Shown here in pieces: positions 41,958 through 50,161 of a stretch of DNA of 64,000 nucleotides. Position 1 is the stretch's first letter. Each line of letters begins with the position of its first letter. Below the pieces are notes generated by a model. The model saw nothing but the letters and a program-made list of their open reading frames with translations. It did no database searches and was not told the DNA's origin. Where the stretch lies: NCBI RefSeq assembly GCF_900129045.1, contig NZ_FQTX01000002.1, forward strand, positions 62,001 to 126,000, in the 5' to 3' direction. The DNA comes from Bifidobacterium merycicum DSM 6492 (GTDB taxonomy: Bacteria > Actinomycetota > Actinomycetes > Actinomycetales > Bifidobacteriaceae). Position numbers and translations under genes: made by a program.

Positions 41958-42908
41958 GTGACCGAGGTTATTGCCAGCAGCCACGAGGATCAATTGTGCG
42001 CACAGCGTTCCAATTTCGGTCTGCGCCTGCACAATTCCATGAGCAAATACGGTCCGCTGTGCGTTGGCATCGACCCTCACCGAAAACTCCTGACGGACTG
42101 GGGCTACAACGTTGACGCGAACGGCGCGGAGATGTTCTCGATGCGCATGTTGCAGGCCGCGAACGGCCGCGCCGCCGCCGTCAAATTCCAGATGCCCATG
42201 TTCGGACGCTACGGTTCCAAAGGATTCGCCGTGCTCGAACGAGTGCTGTACGCGGCCCGGCAGATGGGCGTGATCACCATCGTGGACTGTCTGCACGGCG
42301 GCCTGTCCACCACGATCTCCGCCATCGCCGACGCGTACTTCAAGCCGGGCGCACCGTTGAAAGCTGACGCGATCACGCTGCTGCCATACTACGGCGAGCG
42401 TTCGCTGCGCGGCCTGATCGACGATGCGCTCGACAATGGCGGTGGCGTGTTCATCGCTTCGCTGACATCCAACGAGGAGGGGCGCAGCGTGCAGAGCGCC
42501 ATCCGCCAAGGCGGCTCCTTCAAAGGGCAGACCGTGGCCTATGGCATCGCGGCGGCGGCGCAGAAGCATAACGCCGAGCATGAGGGCATGGGTTCCGTGG
42601 GCCTGATTGTGGGAGCCACCGTAGGGCAGTGGATCGAGCAGACGGGTGTCGACCCGGCGCATTTCACCGGTCCGATTCTCTCGCCCGGCTACGGCTGGCA
42701 GGGTGCGGAAGCCAAGGATCTGAAGACCTTGTTCAAAGGCACGCACGGCAACGTGCTGGTCACGGTGTCCCGTTCCATCGCCACCAAAGGGCCGGCGATC
42801 GCCGATCTTGCGGCGGCCACCGAATCCATCGCGTTGGACGTGCGGCAGGCCATTATGGAAGCCGAGGACGAAACCGACGAGGATGGCAGATCGGAGGTAA
42901 CGGCCTGA
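41958..42908 (+). CDS. PyrF-like (type 2 OMP decarboxylase fold) protein lacking catalytic residues
   Basis: Protein of 316 aa aligning along its length with type 2 orotidine-5'-phosphate decarboxylases: GPLCVGIDPHRKLL, AAVKFQMPMFGRYGSKGFAVLER, ADAITLLPYYGERSLRGL and TSNEEG. In active enzymes the core is (A)DAKRGDIGST; here it is VDCLHGGLSTT, so the essential Lys and the second Asp of DxKxxD are Leu and Gly. The first Asp and the VK lysine remain. The gene is intact, at the canonical place after carB (1-nt gap), so it may have another function; a functional pyrF is expected elsewhere. It also could retain a different decarboxylase or a regulatory role. Confidence 0.75.
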   Translation: MTEVIASSHEDQLCAQRSNFGLRLHNSMSKYGPLCVGIDPHRKLLTDWGYNVDANGAEMFSMRMLQAANGRAAAVKFQMPMFGRYGSKGFAVLERVLYAARQMGVITIVDCLHGGLSTTISAIADAYFKPGAPLKADAITLLPYYGERSLRGLIDDALDNGGGVFIASLTSNEEGRSVQSAIRQGGSFKGQTVAYGIAAAAQKHNAEHEGMGSVGLIVGATVGQWIEQTGVDPAHFTGPILSPGYGWQGAEAKDLKTLFKGTHGNVLVTVSRSIATKGPAIADLAAATESIALDVRQAIMEAEDETDEDGRSEVTA

Positions 42909-43098
42909 TATTCTGCGGTTTGTGCGGTTTCTGCAATTTGTACGGTTTTCGAGGTTTTTGAAGTTTTCGCGGTTTTCGCGTTGGCTGAGGTTCTGCGGTT
43001 CTGCGGGGTTTCGGGGCTTCGCGGTTCTGATGTTTGCGTTCCGCGGTTCCGCAGTTTGCGGTTCCGATACCTGCGGCGAAGACTCAGGTGAAATCTCA

Positions 43099-43148
43099 GA
43101 TGAAGCCTCATTGGGCCTGAACGCGAATAGGCGTGATGAGGCTTCATC
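43099..43148 (+). other. 13-bp hairpin just before gmk
   Basis: GATGAAGCCTCAT (43099-43111) and ATGAGGCTTCATC (43136-43148) are perfect arms with a 24-nt loop, 17 nt upstream of the gmk SD. It may terminate or attenuate read-through from carAB. The preceding 42909-43090 is a degenerate GCGGTTTTC-like low-complexity repeat. Confidence 0.5.
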
Positions 43149-43176
43149 CGTAAAACGAATCATGGAGGTATAGCAA

Positions 43177-43755
43177 GTGACGAATGGACGTCTCATCGTT
43201 CTGAGCGGACCGACCGCCGTTGGCAAGGGCACGGTGGAGCAGAAGCTGCTCGCCGATCACCCGGAGATCTGGGTGTCGGTGTCGGCCACCACGCGCGACC
43301 CGCGGCCCGGCGAGAAGAACGGCGTGAACTATTGGTTCATGAGCGAGGACGAGTTCGTCGCCGGCGAACGGGACGGGAAGTTCCTGGAAACCGCCGTGGT
43401 GCACGGCATGGCGCATTACGGTACGCCGCTTGAGCCCGTGAAGGAGCATTTGGAGCGGAACGTGCCCACGCTGCTGGAGATCGATCTGCAAGGCGCCAGA
43501 CGTGTGCGCGAACGTGCCGCCGAACTGGGGCTTGAAGTGGTGTACGTGTTCATCGCGCCGCCGAGCTTCGAGGAACTGAAGCGCCGACTGATCGGGCGTG
43601 GCACCGAAACCGCGGAACAGCAGGCCAAACGGCTGGAAACGGCGAAGGTCGAGCTCGCCGCGGAGAACGAGTTCGATGTGGTCATCGTCAACGACACCGT
43701 GGAGCGCGCGGCCGAAGAGCTGTGGAAGGTGATCGCCGAGGAATACGGCCTGTGA
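43177..43755 (+). CDS. gmk: guanylate kinase
   Basis: GMP kinase of 192 aa. P-loop LSGPTAVGKGTVEQKLL, VSATTRDPRPGEKNGVNYWF and LLEIDLQGARRVRE are diagnostic, with the LID ERLIGRGTETAEQ-like region (RRLIGRGTETAEQQAKRL). GTG 43177 follows GGAGGT at about 43163-43168. In mycobacteria mihF lies between pyrF and gmk; no mihF-like ORF is seen here. A 15-bp-stem terminator follows. Confidence 0.96.
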   Translation: MTNGRLIVLSGPTAVGKGTVEQKLLADHPEIWVSVSATTRDPRPGEKNGVNYWFMSEDEFVAGERDGKFLETAVVHGMAHYGTPLEPVKEHLERNVPTLLEIDLQGARRVRERAAELGLEVVYVFIAPPSFEELKRRLIGRGTETAEQQAKRLETAKVELAAENEFDVVIVNDTVERAAEELWKVIAEEYGL

Positions 43756-43775
43756 TTGCCGGGCGCTTGCCCAAG

Positions 43776-43817
43776 GAAGCCCATCCCATGATTTTGCATG
43801 GGATGGGCTTCTCTATA
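43776..43817 (+). terminator. terminator after gmk
   Basis: GAAGCCCATCCCATG (43776-43790) and CATGGGATGGGCTTC (43797-43811), perfect 15-bp arms with a 6-nt loop, followed by TCTCTAT. Confidence 0.9.
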
Positions 43818-43919
43818 TCTCATGTGAACCGCACCTCCGATTATCGAATCCGAATTTCTTCAGTCCAACGATCGGGGTGCGGCTCAATGGGAGGGCTTCT
43901 TATATTCGTCCTCTTTTTC

Positions 43920-44343
43920 TTCGCCGCTCTTCTCCCAGCGTATCCATTTGGCGAAGCCATCCCCGTCTGTTTACGCTGAGGGGTTCTCAGCGTAGCTGTT
44001 CGGGTGTGGTTTCTCCATTCGCCTACGCTGAGCGCTTGTCAGTGTAGCCAAACGGTGGTGCCGTCTCTGTTTAGTTACGCTGAGCGGCTCTGAGTGTAGT
44101 GGCTCGGTGATGGCTTCTCCGTTTGACTACGCTGGGTGATTGTCAGCGTAGCCAAACGGGAATGGTTTCTTCGTTTGGCTACACTGGTGGATTCTGGGCG
44201 TAGTTATTTGGTGATGGCTTCTCCATCTGGCTACAGTGAGGGGCCTGAGCGTAGCCAGACGGAGATGGCGTCTCCATCTGGGTACAGTGAGATGCCGTCA
44301 GCGTAGCCAAACGGTGGTGCTGGTTCCGTTTAGCCACGCCGAG
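43920..44343. repeat. 52-bp tandem repeat array of paired hairpins
   Basis: Eight units plus a partial ninth begin at 43920 (most diverged), 43972, 44024, 44076, 44128, 44180, 44232, 44283 and 44335, i.e. a period of 52 bp (51 once). Each unit has one inverted repeat TACGCTGAG / TCAGCGTA and a second GCCAAACGG / CCGTTTGGC separated by GTGATGGCTTCT-like sequence. Units differ by scattered point changes over their whole length, so there are no unique spacers. The period is not a multiple of three and no ORF runs through it. It fills the gap between gmk and the leftward ECF gene. Confidence 0.9.
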
Positions 44344-44348
44344 GGTGA

Positions 44349-46952
44349 CTAGGGGAGGAACGCGAACGCGATGATGCCGGCGAGAGTCAGGGCGATCGCC
44401 ATCATGAATACGATATCGCGCGATTCGATGCGCAGTACACGCCAATGCGTGCGATGAATGCCCTCCTCATAGCAGCGGGCATCAAGCGCAAGCCCCAAGT
44501 CATCCGCATGCCGCAACGCCCCGGCGAACACGGGTACGATGATCGCGGCCATCGCACGCAGCCGTCGCGTCGGCGTCCCGGTTTCGATGGAGCCACCACG
44601 GGCGGACTGCGCATCCATGATTGCACGGGTTTCCGTCGCCAGCGTCGGCATGAATCGCAACGCCAGACTGAACACTAACGCCACTTCCTGGGTGTGCACG
44701 CCGAATCGTCGCAGGGGTGAGAAAAGCGCATCGACCGCATCGGTGATCGCGGTCGGCGTAGTGGTGGCGAGGAAAACCGCTCCCATTACGATGACCATGG
44801 TGAATCGGCAGATGTAAAGCGCCGATATGGCCAGTCCGTCATCTGTGATGGGGATGGATCCGATGGTGGCGAGCGTGGTGCCGGCGCGCACGAAGAACAC
44901 GTTCGCCAGTCCCATGAACACAAAGAGCACGAGGAACACACGAATCGAACGCCAGAGACGCCCCGCGCCGATGCGCGACGCGATCAGTACGCCGATCACC
45001 GTGCATGCGCCGACCGCAAGCTGCCGGACGTTCGTGATGGCGAACGCGCACATCATGACCAGCAGAAATGCGGGCAGTTTCACGCGGGGGTCGAGTCGAC
45101 CGATCAGCGATGCGGCGGTCCGATCCGGCGCTCTGCGGTGTGTGTCATCGATTCGCGTATCGCGTTGGGCGGCGGCTTCGGATTTCTTGGAATCCCCGGA
45201 ATCAGCAGAACCGACAGAATCCCCGGAACCGACAGAACCGACAGAATCAACGCCCGCGCCACCCGCCGGAATCCGCACGATGCGATCGGCGAGCATACGC
45301 GCCTCATCGCTGTCGTGCGTGATGAGCATGACGGCGACGCCTTGCCCGCGCAGATGCCGGATCAGCGCATGCAGCCGATGCCGGGCGTTCGCATCCAGTC
45401 CAGCCGCGGGCTCATCCATAATGACGAGCTTCGGCTGGCAGGCCAATACGCCCGCTATGGCGACGAGACGCTGCTGGCCACCGGATAGGGCGAACGGCGA
45501 ACGGCCGGCCAGATGACTGATGTGCAGCAGCCGCATGACATCCTCGGTCCGCTGCGTGACCTCATGATCGTCAAGGCCTTGGTTGCGCGGCCCGTATGCG
45601 ATGTCTTCGGCAACGGTTTGGGCGAAGAGCTGTCGTTCGGGGTGCTGCATGATGTAACCGACCGTGGCGTGCACGAGGGAGCGTTGCCTGCGGTTGGCGT
45701 ATCGGATGCGCGTGCCGTGGTTGCGCGGGCGGGCCACGGGGATGCCGTCTACCGTGACCGTGCCGGCGTCGGGCACGGCGAGGGCGCAGAGGATGCGTGC
45801 GAGCGTGGATTTGCCGGCGCCGTTGGGACCCATGATGGCAACGATTTCACCCGGATCGATGGTGAGCGACAGGTCGTTGAGCGCGGGGGAGGAGGCGCCG
45901 GGGTAGGTGTAGGAGAGATGTTCGACCGAAACCAACGGTGCGGATGAGGGAAGCGGAGCGGACGAGGGGGACGGGACTGATGCCCCATCATCCGACGAAC
46001 CGATGGCGGTTGCGCTCGCAGCCGGTTCAGCCGCAACCGACTCAGCCACAACCGACTCAGCCGCAACGTCAGCCGCAACCGACTCGGCCGCTACATCAGT
46101 CGTAGCCGACTCGGCTTCAACATCCTCCGTCCAAACATCGGCAGTAGCGGCATCAGCCCCACTTCCGGCATCATCCCCGCTTCCCGCCTCAACACGGGCG
46201 CTCATCCCATCGACCTGCGTGAGCACGCTGTTCTCCAGCTTGAGGATGCGCGTCGCATGGGCGGTTTCCTCGGGGCGGTGCGTCACATGGACGATGGTGG
46301 TCCCGTGCCGCTGCAGGTCGTCGAGCACGCTCATCACGTCGGCGCGTGCCATCTCGTCCAGCATTGCGGTCGGTTCGTCGAGAACCAGCAGTCGGGGCTG
46401 CATCGCCAGCATGCCGGCGATGGCGGTGCGTTGCTGTTGCCCGCCGCTCATACGGGTCGGATCGGCTTGACGTAGGCCATCCAATCCGACCGCATGCAGG
46501 GCGTGCGCGATACGCGTGCCGATGTCATCATGCGCGACCGCGAGGTTTTCGGGACCGAACGCCACATCGTCCTCCAGCACGGTGGTGACGATCTGGTCCT
46601 CGGGTTTCTGGAACACCGCGCCGATGCTGCGCCGTGCGGTACGGTAGGCCTCGGCATCGGCGCCATTGTCGGCGCCGAACACCTGCTGGCCCAATAGACG
46701 GATGCTTCCCGAATCAGGTGCCGTGAGTCCGGCGATGAGCCGGGAGAGCGTGGATTTGCCCGAGCCGTTCGCGCCGATCAGGCAGATGCGTTCGCCGGGC
46801 ATGATTGTAAGGTCGATGCCGTTGAGCGTCCAGTGCGCCCCGCCGTCGTAGCTGAAGTGCACGTTGCGCAGTTCGGCCACCGCCTCGCCGTTCGTCATAT
46901 CCGGCGTTGTTCCTGGCATCATGTCCGGCATGGCCTCCGTCTTAGGCGGCAT
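44349..46952 (-). CDS. ECF transporter fused ATPase-ATPase-transmembrane (A-A-T) protein
   Basis: Single polypeptide of 867 aa. ATPase 1 at about 28-240: Walker A LIGANGSGKSTLSRL, signature MSGGQQQRTAIAG, Walker B LLVLDEPTAMLD. A low-complexity acidic Ala/Ser/Val/Glu linker (250-345). ATPase 2 at about 350-590: IMGPNGAGKSTLARI, LSGGQQRLVAIAG, LVIMDEPAAGLD. A Gly/Ser/Asp linker, then an EcfT-type membrane domain (about 640-867) with LDPRVKL and the AxxARGG-like coupling motif MDAQSARGGSIETG. This supplies energy to S components. Start ATG 46952 overlaps the S-component gene by 11 nt. EcfA1, EcfA2 and EcfT are usually separate proteins. Confidence 0.88.
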   Translation of the reverse strand: MPPKTEAMPDMMPGTTPDMTNGEAVAELRNVHFSYDGGAHWTLNGIDLTIMPGERICLIGANGSGKSTLSRLIAGLTAPDSGSIRLLGQQVFGADNGADAEAYRTARRSIGAVFQKPEDQIVTTVLEDDVAFGPENLAVAHDDIGTRIAHALHAVGLDGLRQADPTRMSGGQQQRTAIAGMLAMQPRLLVLDEPTAMLDEMARADVMSVLDDLQRHGTTIVHVTHRPEETAHATRILKLENSVLTQVDGMSARVEAGSGDDAGSGADAATADVWTEDVEAESATTDVAAESVAADVAAESVVAESVAAEPAASATAIGSSDDGASVPSPSSAPLPSSAPLVSVEHLSYTYPGASSPALNDLSLTIDPGEIVAIMGPNGAGKSTLARILCALAVPDAGTVTVDGIPVARPRNHGTRIRYANRRQRSLVHATVGYIMQHPERQLFAQTVAEDIAYGPRNQGLDDHEVTQRTEDVMRLLHISHLAGRSPFALSGGQQRLVAIAGVLACQPKLVIMDEPAAGLDANARHRLHALIRHLRGQGVAVMLITHDSDEARMLADRIVRIPAGGAGVDSVGSVGSGDSVGSADSGDSKKSEAAAQRDTRIDDTHRRAPDRTAASLIGRLDPRVKLPAFLLVMMCAFAITNVRQLAVGACTVIGVLIASRIGAGRLWRSIRVFLVLFVFMGLANVFFVRAGTTLATIGSIPITDDGLAISALYICRFTMVIVMGAVFLATTTPTAITDAVDALFSPLRRFGVHTQEVALVFSLALRFMPTLATETRAIMDAQSARGGSIETGTPTRRLRAMAAIIVPVFAGALRHADDLGLALDARCYEEGIHRTHWRVLRIESRDIVFMMAIALTLAGIIAFAFLP

Positions 46953-47607
46953 GGTCGAGCAGCGTGGTGATCGGCTTGTAGATCAGGAACGTCACCACGG
47001 CGTGGATCGCGAACTTCAGCAGGTTGAACGGCAGCAGGATCGGCACGATCATCGCGGCCACCTGTGCTACGGTCATGTGGGCGTACAGCGGGGTGACCAG
47101 CAGGTTCGAGATCAGCGCGACCACCAGCGCGATCACCATGCCCAACGCCATGCCGGTCATCGCGCCGCGGCGGGTGCGCTTGCGGCGGTAGACGAGCGAT
47201 GCGGGTACGGAAATGGCGAGCGCCACCAGCATGCCCATGAGCGCACCCCACGGGCTGGTGAACACATGCGGCAGGAAGCCGAGAATGGAAACGATTGCAG
47301 CGGCGTAGGGGCCGAAGGCGAATCCGGCCACTAGGCAGACGATGCCGGACGGATCGTATTTGAGCCACGGCGCGGCCGGGAAGATGGGCAGTTCGATGAG
47401 GCTCGCCGCCATGGCGAGTGCGACGAACAGCGCGTACATGGCGATGCGGCGTGTGGACCAGCGTCCGTGGTCGGCGACTCCGGTGGAGTGTGCGCCGACG
47501 GCGTGGTCCGTTGGCCTGTTGGCGGTGTGCGCCGTTGGGGTTTCGGTCGCCGCAGCGGTGCTGCGATCGGAATCGGTATGGGATTGCATAGCAGAAGACT
47601 GGCTCAT
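46942..47607 (-). CDS. ribU: ECF transporter S component, riboflavin-type (RibU-like)
   Basis: Membrane protein of 221 aa with about six segments after a 50-residue polar N-terminus (IAMYALFVALAMAASLIELPIFPAAPWLKYDPSGIVCLVAGFAFGP is the start of the S domain). AAPWLKYDPSG resembles the RibU flavin-site region. The ATG at 47607 has GAGGAG at 47612-47617; the frame is open to 47748 but that part is inside the FMN riboswitch. The riboswitch upstream is the main evidence for riboflavin as substrate. Confidence 0.9.
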   Translation of the reverse strand: MSQSSAMQSHTDSDRSTAAATETPTAHTANRPTDHAVGAHSTGVADHGRWSTRRIAMYALFVALAMAASLIELPIFPAAPWLKYDPSGIVCLVAGFAFGPYAAAIVSILGFLPHVFTSPWGALMGMLVALAISVPASLVYRRKRTRRGAMTGMALGMVIALVVALISNLLVTPLYAHMTVAQVAAMIVPILLPFNLLKFAIHAVVTFLIYKPITTLLDHAA

Positions 47608-47618
47608 GGGAGCTCCTC

Positions 47619-47760
47619 GTTTCTTCCATCCGGACTGTACCGTTGGCTTCGGATTCGCACCGAATCGGCCGCTTGCGCGGGTCGCGGGCTTGCCGGTCGC
47701 ACCGTTATGAATGCCGGGCGCCGATTTACCGCCAGTAAGGAATTTCACCTTCCCTGAAAC
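47619..47760 (-). promoter_or_regulatory. FMN riboswitch (RFN element) of ribU
   Basis: On the minus strand, conserved RFN blocks appear in order: AGGGAAGGTGAAATTCC, ACTGGCGGTAA, AGCCCGCGA, GATTCGGTG, AATCCGAAGCCAACGGT and AGTCCGGATGGAAGAA. The P1 helix closes GTTTC (47760-47756) with GAAAC (47623-47619). The ribU SD starts 1 nt after P1, with no room for a terminator, which points to translational control by SD occlusion when FMN is bound. GGAGCTCC around the SD is itself palindromic. Confidence 0.93.
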
Positions 47761-47844
47761 TTACGGGATTCGTTCTACAGGAGACGTGGGACTATGGGGG
47801 CTTCGCAGGGGTGTGCTGTCCACAGTGCGAGACGATGCATGGTA

Positions 47845-47891
47845 ACGTTTGCACCACGCCGAGGGGGTCGAAATTATCGCACACGTTTGCA
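47845..47891 (+). promoter_or_regulatory. ACGTTTGCA direct repeats upstream of ppgK
   Basis: ACGTTTGCA occurs at 47845-47853 and 47883-47891, 38 bp apart, in the region between ribU and ppgK. They could be regulator sites; a TAAGAT -10-like box lies just after the second at 47891-47896. Weak evidence. Confidence 0.3.
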
Positions 47892-47993
47892 TAAGATGCG
47901 GTGGTGTTATGGGATTTCCCGCGTGGCACGAGGCATTCGGGGATACCATGATAATACCGGTTCACTAACTATTCACCTTCCGAAGAGAGGTCA

Positions 47994-48767
47994 ATGATGA
48001 TTGAAACAGCCCAGGCATTTGGCGTCGATATCGGCGGATCCGGAATTAAGGCCGCCCCCGTCAATCTTGAGAAGGGCGAGTTTGCTGAACCCCGTCTGAA
48101 GATTCTTACCCCTGAGGTCTCCACCCCGGAAGCGGTGGCCGCCATCGTCAAGCAGCAGCTTGAGCACTTCGAAGTGCCGGATGACGTTCCGGTCGGCGTC
48201 GCGTTCCCGGCTCCGATCAAGCCCGGCCAGCCGCTGGACTTCATGGCCAACCTCGACCAGTCCTGGATCGGCACCGATGTCACCAAGGTGTTCTCCGATG
48301 CGTGCGGTCGTCCGATCACCGTCGTGAACGACGCCGATGCCGCCGGTCTCGCCGAGCAGCAGTTCGGCGCCGCCAAGGGCCAGAAGGGCCTGGTCATCGC
48401 CACCACGCTGGGTACTGGCATCGGCACCGCCCTGATCATGGACGGCGTGCTGGTCCCGAACACCGAGCTCGGCCACATCATCCTCAACTCCAAGCATCTG
48501 GATGCCGAGAAGTACGCCGCGTCCTCCATCAAGGACATCGAGGGCATCACCTACAAGAAGTGGGCGAAGCGCCTCACCAAGTACTACGGTCTGCTGGAGA
48601 AGTACTTCAACCCGGATCTGATCGTGATCGGCGGCGGCGTCTCCCGTCAGGCCGACAAGTTCATCCCGCGCATCGACATCAAGACGAAGGTCGTGCCGGC
48701 GACGCTGCGCAACGAGGCCGGCATCATCGGCGCCGCCTACTACGCGAGCGTCAAGCAGCAGCACTGA
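47994..48767 (+). CDS. ppgK: polyphosphate glucokinase
   Basis: ROK-family kinase of 257 aa that phosphorylates glucose with polyphosphate (and often ATP). Phosphate-1 motif GVDIGGSGIKAAPV, catalytic region VVNDADAAGLAEQQFG, ATTLGTGIGTALIMDG, and DLIVIGGGVSRQADKF match actinobacterial PpgK. There are adjacent ATGs at 47994 and 47997; AGAGG at 47986-47990 is better spaced for the second. It is monocistronic, ending at a terminator. Confidence 0.92.
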   Translation: MMIETAQAFGVDIGGSGIKAAPVNLEKGEFAEPRLKILTPEVSTPEAVAAIVKQQLEHFEVPDDVPVGVAFPAPIKPGQPLDFMANLDQSWIGTDVTKVFSDACGRPITVVNDADAAGLAEQQFGAAKGQKGLVIATTLGTGIGTALIMDGVLVPNTELGHIILNSKHLDAEKYAASSIKDIEGITYKKWAKRLTKYYGLLEKYFNPDLIVIGGGVSRQADKFIPRIDIKTKVVPATLRNEAGIIGAAYYASVKQQH

Positions 48768-48803
48768 TTCGCGCCATCGGCGCCATCGTGCGGCACACGT
48801 GCA

Positions 48804-48844
48804 GGGGGAGACGGTTCGACTTCGGTCGGGCCGTCTCCCTTTTT
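48804..48844 (+). terminator. terminator after ppgK
   Basis: GGGAGACGG (48806-48814) pairs with CCGTCTCCC (48831-48839), followed by TTTTT. Confidence 0.88.
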
Positions 48845-48920
48845 CGTATCGTTCAAGTCCTCCCGCCCCGTCTTGCGTTCCCCTCGCGGCGTCGCGGGCA
48901 CCGGTATGCGTGGGCGCGAG

Positions 48921-48933
48921 TAGTCTGGGACGC
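48921..48933 (+). promoter_or_regulatory. -10 box for a leaderless transcript
   Basis: TAGTCT (48921-48926) fits TANNNT and is 7 nt before ATG 48934; there is no SD before this start. Confidence 0.4.
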
Positions 48934-50106
48934 ATGACTGTGCATTTCTCGTTCCGTGTGGACATCAGCGCCCCGAACCCGATCGCGGCGGCCCAGGCCA
49001 AGGCCAAGGAACAAGGCATTGAGCTCGGAAAGCTCAACGATTCCAACCCCACTCGTCACGGGCTTGCGCCGGACCTGATCCCCAACGTGTACGAGGCAAA
49101 CCCGCGCGGCCCCAAAGCGGCCAGGGAGGCGCTGGCCGGGTTCCTCGGCGCCCAGGATGGCACGGCGGTCGACCCGGAACGCCTCTACCTGCTGTCCTCC
49201 ACATCCGAGGCGTACTCGTGGCTCATCAAACTGCTGTGCGACGCCGGTGACGCGGTGCTCGCGCCCAAGCCGGGTTATCCGCTCATCGAATCAATCGCCG
49301 GACTCGAATGCGTGCACGCGGTCGAATACCAGCTGCGCTACGATGGTTCCTGGTATGTGGAGGCCGCCGACATCGCGGCGATCCTCGATTCACCCGAAGG
49401 CGAGCGCATCCGGGCGCTCGTGCTCATCAACCCCAACAATCCCACCGGCTCCTACATCAAACACGACGAACGTGAGGCGCTGGTCGCATTGTGCCGTGAG
49501 CGCGGCATCGCCATCATCGCCGATGAGGTGTTCTTCGATTACGATTTGGAACCCATCGCCGCGAACCGTCGACTGGCGGGGGAGGAGGGTGTGCTCACCT
49601 TCGCGTTGGACGGGTTCTCGAAGATGCTGGCCGCGCCGCATGCGAAGGTCGGTTGGATCCGCGTGTCAGGACCGGAGCATGATGTCGCCGAAGCGCAACG
49701 CAGGTTGGATGTGATCGCCGACGACTATTTGCCGATGAGTGACATCATCGCCGACCGTATCCCCGAACTGCTGGATGCCGCCGCGTTGCAGACCGCCAAG
49801 GTGCGTGGCAGGGTGCGTGGCAATTTCGCCGTGCTGCGGGGGATGCTCGACGCTGACGAACTCGGCGTGGTGGACGTGCTGCGCCCCGAAGGCGGTTGGA
49901 ACGTGCTGTTGCGTGTGCCGTCGGTGCTGGACGAGAACGAGCTGGTGCTCACACTGATCGAGGACCATCGCCTCACCGGCCAGCCTGGGTATTTCTTCGA
50001 CATGACCTCGAACGGGTATCTGGCGGTGTCACTGCTGCCTGAACCGGAGGAGTTCAGGCATGGCATCGCCGCGGTGCTCGACACGGTACGGGCCATGCTC
50101 GGCTGA
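48934..50106 (+). CDS. class I/II pyridoxal-phosphate aminotransferase
   Basis: Fold-type I PLP enzyme of 390 aa. NDSNPTRHGL near the N-terminus, STSEAYSWLIKLL, PKPGYPLIE, LVLINPNNPTGSYI, ADEVFFDYDL and the PLP lysine in LDGFSKMLAAPHAKVGWIRV identify the family. The substrate cannot be told from sequence; alanine or aromatic/aspartate-like transamination are possible. The frame is open from 48799, but ATG 48934 follows a TANNNT box and begins the homologous region. It converges with an ABC ATPase gene. Confidence 0.82.
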   Translation: MTVHFSFRVDISAPNPIAAAQAKAKEQGIELGKLNDSNPTRHGLAPDLIPNVYEANPRGPKAAREALAGFLGAQDGTAVDPERLYLLSSTSEAYSWLIKLLCDAGDAVLAPKPGYPLIESIAGLECVHAVEYQLRYDGSWYVEAADIAAILDSPEGERIRALVLINPNNPTGSYIKHDEREALVALCRERGIAIIADEVFFDYDLEPIAANRRLAGEEGVLTFALDGFSKMLAAPHAKVGWIRVSGPEHDVAEAQRRLDVIADDYLPMSDIIADRIPELLDAAALQTAKVRGRVRGNFAVLRGMLDADELGVVDVLRPEGGWNVLLRVPSVLDENELVLTLIEDHRLTGQPGYFFDMTSNGYLAVSLLPEPEEFRHGIAAVLDTVRAMLG

Positions 50107-50127
50107 GATCGCAGCCGAGCATGGCCC
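50090..50127. terminator. 16-bp hairpin overlapping the aminotransferase stop codon
   Basis: GGGCCATGCTCGGCTG (50090-50105) and CAGCCGAGCATGGCCC (50112-50127) are perfect arms with a 6-nt loop that includes the last base of the stop codon (50104-50106). Lies between convergent genes, so it may serve both, though no T-run follows. Confidence 0.6.
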
Positions 50128-50161
50128 TGCAACCGTATCTGCAACCGCGGCTGGATCGGCT

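Noticed and set aside
43920-44343. CRISPR array
   Set aside because: The whole 52-bp unit is conserved between copies, with no unique spacer sequences and no cas genes nearby.
44179-44445. 88-aa repetitive ORF on the minus strand in the 52-bp array
   Set aside because: The apparent peptide repeat comes from the DNA repeat; the 52-bp period shifts frame and there is no SD.
47608-47748. Longer RibU starting at 47748
   Set aside because: This segment is the FMN riboswitch aptamer; the SD GAGGAG and ATG 47607 lie just after it.
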